Origin: an uncultured Planctomyces sp.
Lineage (GTDB): Bacteria; Planctomycetota; Planctomycetia; Planctomycetales; Planctomycetaceae
Assembly (NCBI GenBank): GCA_937899075.1
Contig: CALDJX010000312.1
Location: 1 to 32,273 of the forward strand
Direction of reading: 5' to 3'
Length of the DNA stretch: 32,273 nt
Each line of letters begins with the position of its first letter. Position 1 is the stretch's first letter. The position numbers were made by a program, and so were the translations under genes. The notes beneath the pieces were generated by a model. That model was given only the letters and a program-made list of their open reading frames with translations, searched no databases and had not been told where the DNA came from. Shown here piece after piece: positions 23,717 to 31,679 of the stretch.

Positions 23717-25090
23717 GTGCTACGAAATTTCCCCCAGCAAGCCATGTTGCCAGTCATCCTCTTCGCAGTTCTGGTGCCGACCGTGTCGGCACAAACACGC
23801 GAGTTGCAGTATTCAGGAACGCTCACACAGAAAACTCGCGACGGGGACGCCCCTGCTCCGGTCAAGCAATTCGAGCTGTACACACTGCTGACTCCAGCCA
23901 GCGGCGGGCAGGAATGTTTCCATCTGGTTTCCGAGCGTGGCGGCGGTGGCTGGGCGTGGCCAGAACGATTCGGCACGGCGACGATCGGTGAGAACAATCG
24001 ACGAACCGGCGGCCGACCGCCGCACGTGCTGCATTCCCATGACGGCGTGAAATATCCAGTGGAGACTCCCCTGCCCTTGTTTGAGTTTTCCGACCGGCTT
24101 GCAAACAACGCGAGCTGGACTTCAGGACGTCTTGAATACTCGGTCAAAGGCCAAACAAAAATTGCCGACAAGCAGTGCTGGGAAGTCGAAGCGGTCGACA
24201 ACTTTGGCCGTCGTCAGAAATTCTTCGTTGCGGACAACGAGCCGATTCTGATCGCTGCCGAACGGCGAGTCTTCATGGGCCGCGGCGATGAGTTCACGTT
24301 GCGAGTCTCCCTGACCGGATCAAGAACGCTTGAGGCTGCGGAGGCTGCAAAGACAATCGCTGCCATTGCGTCATTGCAGAAAATTCAAGTGGCCCTGGAA
24401 CGTTCTGAGGGGACGACTAAACCCGAACTGTCGCCCGCTCAGATTGAAAAGGCGTCGGCAGTGCTACCTGCACTCGTCGAACAAACTGAAGGTCTGCCAC
24501 TGACCAAACTCGTAGTCGCCATGTCACGCGACGTGCGTGCGCAGTCACAACGAGCCGGCGACGTCACCAGTCTGCGGAAAAAGTTCGTCGGTCAGCCGAT
24601 GCCGGGCTTCGTTCTGCCAACGCTCAAAGGAGCACAGTTCGACTCCGCGTCGCTGCACGGCAAGATCACCGTCCTGCATTTCTGGGAGTATCAGGGCGAG
24701 CCACTCGAAGAACCGTACGGGCAGGTCGGTTACCTCGATTTCCTGCTCAACCGCCGAGGCCGTCTTGGTGTCAGCGCCGTCGGAGTTGCCGTCAACGAGG
24801 GATTCGCAAAACCTGAAACCCAGGCTGCCGCGAAACGTTCAGTAAGAAAGCTCCGAGACTTCATGAACCTCGGTTACCCAATCGCGCTGGACGGCGGAAA
24901 TCTCATCAAGCAACTGGGCGACCCTCGCCAGCTCGACGCGAGCCTGCCGTTGTGGGTGGTTGTCGGGCCGGACGGAAAGATCGCTGACTATCACGTCGGC
25001 GTTTACCCGATCAATCCCAACGAAGGCCTCCGCGACCTCGACGCGGTCGTCATCCGACTGCTCCGCGACCAACGCTCAACCAAAGACTAA
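23717..25090 (+). CDS. Secreted protein with redoxin domain lacking CXXC
   Basis: A 457-residue exported protein with a signal peptide (about 1-25, ending TVSAQ). The middle (about 28-280) is a beta-rich region of unknown type followed by a helical linker. The C-terminal part (about 288-455) has the TlpA/AhpC-TSA redoxin layout: VGQPMPGFVLPTLKGAQFD, ITVLHFWEY, and PLWVVVGPDGKIADYHVG. At the point where TlpA proteins carry WCxxC the sequence reads FWEYQGEP (322-329), with no cysteines, so disulfide chemistry is not expected. The GTG at 23717 follows AAGGA. A role in binding or scaffolding in the periplasm is possible. The palindromic repeat copy 3 lies just after its stop. Confidence 0.8.
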   Translation: MLRNFPQQAMLPVILFAVLVPTVSAQTRELQYSGTLTQKTRDGDAPAPVKQFELYTLLTPASGGQECFHLVSERGGGGWAWPERFGTATIGENNRRTGGRPPHVLHSHDGVKYPVETPLPLFEFSDRLANNASWTSGRLEYSVKGQTKIADKQCWEVEAVDNFGRRQKFFVADNEPILIAAERRVFMGRGDEFTLRVSLTGSRTLEAAEAAKTIAAIASLQKIQVALERSEGTTKPELSPAQIEKASAVLPALVEQTEGLPLTKLVVAMSRDVRAQSQRAGDVTSLRKKFVGQPMPGFVLPTLKGAQFDSASLHGKITVLHFWEYQGEPLEEPYGQVGYLDFLLNRRGRLGVSAVGVAVNEGFAKPETQAAAKRSVRKLRDFMNLGYPIALDGGNLIKQLGDPRQLDASLPLWVVVGPDGKIADYHVGVYPINPNEGLRDLDAVVIRLLRDQRSTKD

Positions 25091-25118
25091 CGTCTTTTCA
25101 GAATTCGTGTTCATGGTT

Positions 25119-25188
25119 TACCAGCACGAAGCGCCAGCGAGTGAATCAGTTTCATGCAGAATTCACTCGCTGACGCTTCGTGCTGGTA
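25119..25188. repeat. Palindromic repeat element, copy 3
   Basis: Arms 25119-25146 and 25161-25188 are 28 bases each, pair with a single mismatch and enclose a 14-base loop. The left arm starts TACCAGCACGAAGCGCCAGC. Flanking sequences differ from copy 1, so the core is the conserved part. It lies between the convergent redoxin and papain-like genes, as expected for a bidirectional 3'-end structure. Confidence 0.88.
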
Positions 25189-25251
25189 TGGCGATGGCCT
25201 GAAGACAAATCCGAAAGTTGCTGCAGTCAGAACAGGCGGCGAGCGCGACCT

Positions 25252-25947
25252 CTACTGGCAAAGCACGCACGTACGGAATTTCGTCATGCATGTTGCGGTG
25301 CAGGTCTTTGTGCAGTGCCATGCCTGGCCGTACCACGTTGACGGCAGCGTCGGCTCCGGCGTGGGGGCAATGATGTGAACGGTTTCGGTTTGCGAATACA
25401 CGTTGTGAATCGTGATGCCCTTCACAAGGCTGGCCGGTGACACCTTCGCGGGATTCTTCACTTTGATCAGGCCGGAATTGCCGAGTGCTTCAGTCACGTA
25501 CTCGGCACAGTGAAGCCCGTTGCCTCGCTCGCCCGAGAGGTGATGGGCAACCGCGTAAGGCCGACCGAGCTGTCCGTCGAGCCAGCCAGCAAACCGCTTC
25601 TGCTGATTCGAATTCAGCGGCCGGGCTGGCTGAAAGACATGCAACTGATTGGGGCTCTGAGTTCGCAGGTAGTTTTCCAGAGTCTGGCATCTAGCGCCGA
25701 CTCCGTTCGCAGCATCGTAGACAAAAGGCCGACCGTCTCGCCGAATGACCGCCGCGACGTGCGTGAACGGACTTTGCGTGTAAACGCGAACGGCCAGGCA
25801 ATTGCCTTCCGAAACCAGCAGTGTTCCGGTTTTGAGCGTCGGTCGTAATTCGGAAGCAGCTTCAGCGATTGACGCTACCTGGACATCCTCAATCGCTGAG
25901 GCAGACGGACTTGCTCCGGCAAGTGCAAAAACCAGAAGAAAATTCAT
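25252..25947 (-). CDS. Secreted permuted papain-like (YiiX/NlpC-P60 superfamily) protein with Cys-rich tail
   Basis: A 231-residue exported protein with a signal peptide (about 1-18, ending SASA). GTLLVSEGN, then YTQSPFTHVAAVI (His63) and FVYDAANGVG, followed by GLHCAEYVTEAL (Cys147), match the circularly permuted papain-like YiiX type. There the His precedes the catalytic Cys, and members are thought to cleave amide bonds in envelope peptides or lipids. The C-terminal 20 residues carry five cysteines (212, 216, 220, 227, 230; CX3CX3CX6CX2C), which I do not recognise from the family. The ATG at 25945-25947 follows GGAG. The frame is open upstream into the methyltransferase gene, but that part is not protein-like. 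The methyltransferase gene lies upstream on the same strand. Confidence 0.75.
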   Translation of the reverse strand: MNFLLVFALAGASPSASAIEDVQVASIAEAASELRPTLKTGTLLVSEGNCLAVRVYTQSPFTHVAAVIRRDGRPFVYDAANGVGARCQTLENYLRTQSPNQLHVFQPARPLNSNQQKRFAGWLDGQLGRPYAVAHHLSGERGNGLHCAEYVTEALGNSGLIKVKNPAKVSPASLVKGITIHNVYSQTETVHIIAPTPEPTLPSTWYGQAWHCTKTCTATCMTKFRTCVLCQ

Positions 25948-26125
25948 ATCAGGATCTCCGTTGCTCGCAGGCAAAACTGAGACAGGATTCTCGACGACGC
26001 ACTTCAGATTACGTCGCGGACCGCCCAGGAAACGGATTGAAACTGCCGCGGATCCATCCAGCAAGATGAACTTTGCGAGTCGGCTCGGCCGACTTCTGAC
26101 GCAAAACCGACGACACGAATGCCTG

Positions 26126-27298
26126 TCAGCTCCAAACTGATCCCGGCTGCGGAGCCAGCTGAGTCGCTTTGACGACAAAATAGCTGCGAGATTCCAACAC
26201 ACTGACTTCGTCAAACACTTCGACGAACCGATCTGCGAACCATTCTGGCTGTTTTGTGACGAAATGTAAGCGTCCACCTGGTTTCAGACAGTTGAACGCC
26301 GCCTGGACGAAGATTTCCGCGATGCGGAAGTTTGAAAAGTACGGCGGATTTGCCAGAGCGAGATCAAATGTGCCTGGTTCTGCACACTGGCCGGCGGCCT
26401 CGAGTTGTGTTGTAAAGTCGGCGATCTCGTTTTTAGCGGCCCCGGCGGCGGCACACTGGACGGCTCGAGCGTTCGCATCCATCGCGCGCACCTGGACGTT
26501 TTTCGCTCGCAAAGCGGCGGCAAACCCCACGCTGCCATTGCCGCAGCCAATATCCAGAACTCGAAAATTGTCTTTGACCGCCTCCCCTGCCCTTGGGCCA
26601 TCTGCAATCGTCAAAGAATCGATGAGCGCTCTGGCTCCATTATCCATGCGGCGATGGCTGAAAACCGCCGGACGGCTGCAGGCATGGATCAAATGTTCTC
26701 CGTCGCGAAATGCGAACCAGCATCCGAAGTCCTTCACCTTCTTCAGAGGTTTCGGGCGGCTGGCGATGTAGAGCCGCCCTTTTGGAGTCTCCCGGTTTGT
26801 GACCTTCTGAAAAGTGGCCCGCAGCTGGTCGTGCAGCCAGCGGTCTTTCACGTTGTCAGACGATGCAAACAGCCGACCATCGGGATTGAGTAGCTGCAAA
26901 CTCTGCTGCAGATACTCACGAGCCAGGTCGCTTTCGCCTTTCGCCGGGAATGGGATGACGACAGCATCACACTTGGCTGCGGGGAGATCCGGCAGACAGG
27001 TGATCTCAAGGTTTTCGACGCCTTCGTTTCGCGCACGAGCTGAATCCGCGAGAAATGCGTCCAGGAAATTGCAGACAACTTTGGCGTCGGGGTTCTTTCG
27101 TGCGATTTCGGCGGCGGCCTGCGCTCCGGCATTGGATACCGCGACGATTCGTTCACCGCGAATTTCGTCGGCCACGTCTAGAAATGATTGCTCGATGGGG
27201 CGAAGTGGCTTTTTCCAGCCGGGAAATTTGTCGTCCGCGTCTGCGCGAAGGGCCGCTTTTCTGTCCCGATGAGACTTCTTCTTACTCTTTCCAGCCAA
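26126..27298 (-). CDS. RsmC/RlmG-like class I methyltransferase
   Basis: A 390-residue SAM-dependent methyltransferase, most like the RsmC/RlmG family that methylates guanine N2 in rRNA. The N-terminal half (about 35-215) looks like the degenerate, non-catalytic domain of that family. The C-terminal half has SAM motif I VLDIGCGNGSV (247-257), the acidic AMDAN and the NPPY motif (317-320) typical of enzymes acting on exocyclic amino groups. FSHRRMDNGARALIDSL (213-229) matches the linker before the catalytic domain. The basic N-terminus MAGKSKKKSHRDRK could contact RNA. The start is a TTG (27296-27298) preceded by CGGAG. Which nucleotide is modified cannot be told from sequence. Confidence 0.85.
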   Translation of the reverse strand: MAGKSKKKSHRDRKAALRADADDKFPGWKKPLRPIEQSFLDVADEIRGERIVAVSNAGAQAAAEIARKNPDAKVVCNFLDAFLADSARARNEGVENLEITCLPDLPAAKCDAVVIPFPAKGESDLAREYLQQSLQLLNPDGRLFASSDNVKDRWLHDQLRATFQKVTNRETPKGRLYIASRPKPLKKVKDFGCWFAFRDGEHLIHACSRPAVFSHRRMDNGARALIDSLTIADGPRAGEAVKDNFRVLDIGCGNGSVGFAAALRAKNVQVRAMDANARAVQCAAAGAAKNEIADFTTQLEAAGQCAEPGTFDLALANPPYFSNFRIAEIFVQAAFNCLKPGGRLHFVTKQPEWFADRFVEVFDEVSVLESRSYFVVKATQLAPQPGSVWS

Positions 27299-27554
27299 CG
27301 TGAACTCCGAGCATCCTGAGCGGACAGTGGTAAAGAGGCTGACCAGGCACGAAATGGTCAGTGGTCTCTGTAAGTGGCGGCCAAGCTACGATTCGCGAAC
27401 CGGACGGGTTATCGTCAACCGTGTTCAGCGAATCAAGGAGCGGCCGAATCGTCCGTTGCTCAACCTGCAACTCCAAATGCGTTATGCCGAGCCGTTTACT
27501 GCGTTGAGGTCTCTGCCGGAACGTCTGTCGTAACACGAGTCGAATCACACGATC
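27299..27554. other. Divergent intergenic region
   Basis: This gap between the methyltransferase (-) and the VWA protein (+) must hold both promoters. Short open frames occur on both strands but lack ribosome sites and family features, and I do not call them genes. No clear operator or hairpin was seen. Confidence 0.4.
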
Positions 27555-30098
27555 ATGCACAGCCGGGAACTCATTCTTCAAGGACTGGCGACATCCGGCT
27601 GGTTCTGGTTCTGTGCAGCCGTGTGCGTCGTCGCTGCCATTTGTGTCGGCCTTCTGCTGAAGTACGAGCGGACGCTGGTTTCGTCGCGAGTCGGCAATAC
27701 TCTGCTTGCCCTCAGGTTATCGGTGCTTGCTCTGCTCTGCCTGACGTTTCTGCAGCCGGTCGTGACCTGGGTGCTCGACCGGGACCGCTCGGCAAAGATC
27801 ATCGTGGCGGTCGACGTTTCCGAGAGCATGGACACTGCCGACGCGCATGCCGACAAGGCATCGCTGTTGCGCTGGGCCAGAAGTCTGGAGCTGATCGGCA
27901 ACGCCGCCACCGATGATCGACTGGATCGTTGGATTTCAGAGTTTGAGAACGGCCAGGAACCCACCTGGGTCCTGGAATCAGAAGCGTCGACCGCAGCCAG
28001 TCGGGCCGAGTTGACACGACTCCGCAAAGCCAACGTCGAGCAGGTCCTCGAAACGGTGCGTGCCCTGCCCCGCCGCGAGATTGCCGCTCGCCTGCTGACG
28101 GCGACTTCGCAACCGCTGCTGAAACAGCTCAACGAAATCGGAGTCGTCGAAGTTCGAGCGTTCGCATCCAAAGTGGAAACGCTTGATGAATCGATTCTCA
28201 AAGAGTCGCTCGCCGGACCGATCCCTTCGCTCGTTCCGCAGCAATCGGATCTGGGAGTGGCGACGGACGTCCGCATCGCGGACGACACTTCCCAGGTGAT
28301 GGGCGTCATCATGCTGACCGACGGCCGGCACAACGCTGATCACGATCCGTTGGCGGCGGCGACGCGATTGGGAACGCTCAATACGCCAATACTTCCCGTC
28401 ATGATCGGATCAGAATTTCGGCCAAAAGACTTTTCGATCATTTCGCTCGAACATCCGCAGCTCGTTTTTCAGAACGACACGCCGGTCGTCAAAGCCCGCC
28501 TGGCCGCCGACGGATTTCGCAACGAAGAGTTGACCGTCATCCTGCAACACGCGGACGGAACCGAAGAATCCCGCGTCGTTCGGGTGCCACTCGAAGCGGC
28601 GGGGGCACCATTTGTTGATGTCACCTTTCCACTGAATGCTGACACGATCGGCCGCGACGAGTACCAGCTTCGGACCGCCGTCCAGGAAGGCGAAACCCGC
28701 GACGACAATAACCAACGATCATTCGCCGTTGAAATTGTCGACGATCAGGCACACGTTCTGCTGGTCGAAGGCGAAGCTCGCTGGGAATTCCGGTTTATCG
28801 ACAACGCACTTCGTCGCGACGAACGAGTCGATCTGCAGCAGGTTCTCTTTGATCAGCCGCACATTGGAGTGTTGCCGACGACGTTCTTCCCGAAGCGGCT
28901 TTCGTTGCCGACAAGGCGGGAAGACGTTGCTGAATCGAAAATGAGCGAACTCGATCTGCTCGTTATCGGGGATGTCTCGCCAGCGGATGTCGATTCAAAG
29001 GTCTGGCAGGTCATCGATGAGTTTGTGCGCGAGCAAGGCGGCACGCTGGTTCTGCTCGCTGGCAAAAATCAGTTTCCAGCAAGGCATGCGTCGCCGGAAC
29101 TTCGGCAGTTGCTTCCCATGATGAATCTGCGCGAAATTAATCTGTCTCGATCGGGAGCCGACGCGTCGCCACTCGAACGCGGTTTTCGATTGCAGCTGAC
29201 ACCCGACGCCGACCGGCACGCGATGTTCCAGTTCGACACAAACATCTTTGAAAACCGTCGAGTCTGGTCACAGTTGCCGGGGCATGCCTGGGGCCTGACC
29301 GGAACGGCCAAGCCGGGAGCGACCGTCCTGGCCACCGCGCATCGGCCGGGCGAGCCCTCGCTGGAGTCCGAACGCGACAACGCGATGATCGTGCATCAGT
29401 ACTACGGTTTCGGGCAGGTCCTGTGGATCGGCATCGACAGCACATGGCGCTGGCGGCATCGGATCGGCGATAAGTATCACCACCGATTCTGGGCACAACT
29501 GGCTCGCTGGGCCGCTCGCAACAAGGCTTCTGCGGGCAACGATTTCGTCCGGCTGCTCGTCCAGAACAGCCAGTTGTCAGTTGGAGACGACGCGGTCTTT
29601 GAAGTCCGCTGGCAGAAGCGGTTTCTCGATTTGAATCCGGATCTGAAGGCGTCGATCGAGATCTACAAAGAGTCAGATACTCCGGGCGAGAAACCTTTCA
29701 GCCGGATTGAACTCACACCAATTGATGGCAGCCCCCTGCTCTTTCAGGCGAGAGCCGTCGGCCTTCCTTCCGGTACGTGGACCGCAAAAATCGCCGTTGA
29801 AAATGCAAACCTCGGCAGTGAAGTCAGCACGACTCTATACGTCAACGATCCTTTGACGGGAGAACTCAGCGATCTGAGTGCCAATCGAGATTTGCTGACG
29901 CAACTGGCAGAAGCATCCGGCGGCGAGCTGATCATGCCCGACGAAATTCAACGCATCGTCGAACTGCTGCAGCCGCCCGAAGAGTCAACTCAATCACGCG
30001 AAGAAACCACCTTGTGGGATCACTGGATCTTCCTGCTGCTGTTCTTCTCGCTGCTGACCACAGAATGGGTCGTGCGCAAGCTGAACGGTCTGCCGTAG
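27555..30098 (+). CDS. Large VWA-domain membrane protein
   Basis: An 847-residue inner-membrane protein of a type common in planctomycetes. Two membrane segments at about 15-35 and 48-72 precede a von Willebrand A domain whose metal site DVSES (87-91, the DxSxS form) is intact. The next conserved piece is MGVIMLTDGRHNADHDPLA. A beta region follows (about 290-390), then a class I glutamine-amidotransferase-like fold (about 395-620) that opens with HVLLVEGEARWEFRF, and a last membrane segment near the C-terminus (about 820-840). BatA-type relatives are often found beside MoxR ATPases and DUF58 proteins, but neither is here. The ATG at 27555 lacks a strong ribosome site. It converges on the GspE-like gene with 45 bases between. 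Confidence 0.87.
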   Translation: MHSRELILQGLATSGWFWFCAAVCVVAAICVGLLLKYERTLVSSRVGNTLLALRLSVLALLCLTFLQPVVTWVLDRDRSAKIIVAVDVSESMDTADAHADKASLLRWARSLELIGNAATDDRLDRWISEFENGQEPTWVLESEASTAASRAELTRLRKANVEQVLETVRALPRREIAARLLTATSQPLLKQLNEIGVVEVRAFASKVETLDESILKESLAGPIPSLVPQQSDLGVATDVRIADDTSQVMGVIMLTDGRHNADHDPLAAATRLGTLNTPILPVMIGSEFRPKDFSIISLEHPQLVFQNDTPVVKARLAADGFRNEELTVILQHADGTEESRVVRVPLEAAGAPFVDVTFPLNADTIGRDEYQLRTAVQEGETRDDNNQRSFAVEIVDDQAHVLLVEGEARWEFRFIDNALRRDERVDLQQVLFDQPHIGVLPTTFFPKRLSLPTRREDVAESKMSELDLLVIGDVSPADVDSKVWQVIDEFVREQGGTLVLLAGKNQFPARHASPELRQLLPMMNLREINLSRSGADASPLERGFRLQLTPDADRHAMFQFDTNIFENRRVWSQLPGHAWGLTGTAKPGATVLATAHRPGEPSLESERDNAMIVHQYYGFGQVLWIGIDSTWRWRHRIGDKYHHRFWAQLARWAARNKASAGNDFVRLLVQNSQLSVGDDAVFEVRWQKRFLDLNPDLKASIEIYKESDTPGEKPFSRIELTPIDGSPLLFQARAVGLPSGTWTAKIAVENANLGSEVSTTLYVNDPLTGELSDLSANRDLLTQLAEASGGELIMPDEIQRIVELLQPPEESTQSREETTLWDHWIFLLLFFSLLTTEWVVRKLNGLP

Positions 30099-30143
30099 TT
30101 AACGACAGACCGTTTGAGCGAAGAATGTGTGGCAAGTCTTGCC

Positions 30144-31523
30144 CTACTCTGGCGGTCGACGCCGAGCTGGCTTCTTCTTACGACGTGGGCCGCCCGGAGG
30201 CGCGAATGTTCGCTGCAGTTCGTCGAGGCCGGTCGAACCGTCCAGCACCAGACGCAACGCATCTTTCTGAAAGTTCAGTTGCTTCTCTTCTTTGGCCTGC
30301 TTTCGAATAGCTGCCGAATCTCCACCGCCAGCAATCACGGCCTTCATCCCCTCGGTGACGTCGATCATTTCGAAAACGGCGGCGCGGGCGCGGAAACCCG
30401 CTCCGTCACAGGCTCGGCATGGTTCTGGCAGTTCGCCGGTTTTCTCGTCCGGTTCTGGAGGCCGAGCCTTGCGGTAGAGCGTTTCCGTTTCTTCGGGCAG
30501 CCCGACTTGAGCCAGCAGCTTCGGATTGGGCCGAAACGCTTCTTTGCACTTCGGGCAGAGTTTTCGGATCAGTTTATGACTCACGACCATCCGCAACTGC
30601 TCGGCGGCCAGTGCCGGGTTACCGACCAGTTCGACAAACTTGGTGATCCCGTCTGCGGCGTCGCGAGCGTACATCTCCGACATGAAAGTCATTTCTGTCG
30701 AACCCTGAATGACGTCTTTGACGACGGCGGGATCAGTCAGTTCGGCCATGTAGACGAGGTTACCCTCGTTCCGCTGAATTCGCAGGAAGGTGTGTTCAAG
30801 AGTGTGCCCCTCTTCCTGCTCGAAGACCGGAACGTTCAGCACCGTGCGCGTGCCCAGATCACCGATGATATAGCACTGGTACATGTACGAATCGACGCAA
30901 CGCAGAGCACACAAAGCCGTCGTTGTCAGACCGGATTCTGGTGGCCCAACGATAAGAACGATTCCAGAGTTCGACTTTCCGTAGTGACGCACTTTGGACT
31001 TGACGACTTCCGGCATACCGATGTCTTCAGGAACCACACGCTTTGTCTTGGTGTTTCGAAACACGACCGTCAGTTGCTCAGCGGGTGGTGCCTTGGGCCC
31101 CTTGGCTGGCGGAGCTGGTCGAGTCTTGATGGTCAGTTCGAACGGAAGATCACGGTATTCAGCTTTCAGTCCGCATCGCTGTGGTTTGTCCCGAACTTTG
31201 ATGTCGCCACCGCCGAGCAGTTTGAGAATCTGAACCAGCGCGTTCGCTTTCTGAATGGGCAGTCGAGGTCCGGGGCGTTTCATACCGTCGACAAAGAATG
31301 TCACCAAAGCTTTCGGGCCCTGCGGTTCGACTTTGAACATTTCGGCACGCAACGCCAGCGCGTCGGTTACCACTTCTTTAGCGAGTGGCAGACCGGCGGC
31401 AGCCAGTTTCTGGTTCTCTTCGAGATTCGCTTCTTTACCGCTTGTCGCCCCTTGAAAGAGGACGTACTCAATTTCCTCTTCCGAATCGTCGTCGTCGTTG
31501 TTGTTTTTACTGAATAGACCCAC
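30144..31523 (-). CDS. GspE/PilB-like protein with altered Walker A
   Basis: A 459-residue protein of the type II secretion/type IV pilus ATPase family, C-terminal half best conserved. The Walker A position reads GPPESGLTTT (193-202), where active family members have GPTGSGKTTT. The catalytic Lys is Leu199, and Gly196 has become Glu. The Walker B region also departs from the family (YMAELTDPAVV), although the order is kept. The His of VVSHKLIRKLCPKC and two CxxC pairs (CPKC, CRAC) recall the zinc domain of GspE. The start is a GTG (31521-31523) preceded by AGGGGAG. The N-terminus is acidic (DDDDSEEEIE) and the C-terminus very basic (RRKKKPARRR). ATP hydrolysis is doubtful; a structural or regulatory partner role is possible. 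Confidence 0.85.
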   Translation of the reverse strand: MGLFSKNNNDDDDSEEEIEYVLFQGATSGKEANLEENQKLAAAGLPLAKEVVTDALALRAEMFKVEPQGPKALVTFFVDGMKRPGPRLPIQKANALVQILKLLGGGDIKVRDKPQRCGLKAEYRDLPFELTIKTRPAPPAKGPKAPPAEQLTVVFRNTKTKRVVPEDIGMPEVVKSKVRHYGKSNSGIVLIVGPPESGLTTTALCALRCVDSYMYQCYIIGDLGTRTVLNVPVFEQEEGHTLEHTFLRIQRNEGNLVYMAELTDPAVVKDVIQGSTEMTFMSEMYARDAADGITKFVELVGNPALAAEQLRMVVSHKLIRKLCPKCKEAFRPNPKLLAQVGLPEETETLYRKARPPEPDEKTGELPEPCRACDGAGFRARAAVFEMIDVTEGMKAVIAGGGDSAAIRKQAKEEKQLNFQKDALRLVLDGSTGLDELQRTFAPPGGPRRKKKPARRRPPE

Positions 31524-31679
31524 GCCGTTGCTCCCCTCGAATCAAACGATCAAATAAGCAGATCAAACATAACGTCGACTTTTATGACAAAACAGGGTCG
31601 AGCCGCTTTGCGGTGTCATGCCAGTAACGAAGTGATTCCTCTGTCGACCAACGCGGACAGAGGCCGATCGAAACCAGCA
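31524..31679. other. Gap between dapA and the GspE-like gene
   Basis: A 156-base gap read on the minus strand after dapA and before the GspE-like gene. The ribosome site AGGGGAG of the latter lies at its edge. GATCAAA-like words recur at 31540-31570; no terminator is clear. Confidence 0.4.

Noticed and set aside
19174-25188. Palindromic repeats as a CRISPR array
   Set aside because: The three copies lie thousands of bases apart with genes between and are palindromic units, not regularly spaced direct repeats.
27300-27533. A 77-codon open frame between methyltransferase and VWA genes
   Set aside because: No ribosome site or family signature, and it occupies the expected divergent promoter region.
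30114-31517. A 467-codon open frame on the plus strand
   Set aside because: It lies fully antisense to the GspE-like gene, which has clear family motifs; long antisense frames are common in GC-rich DNA.
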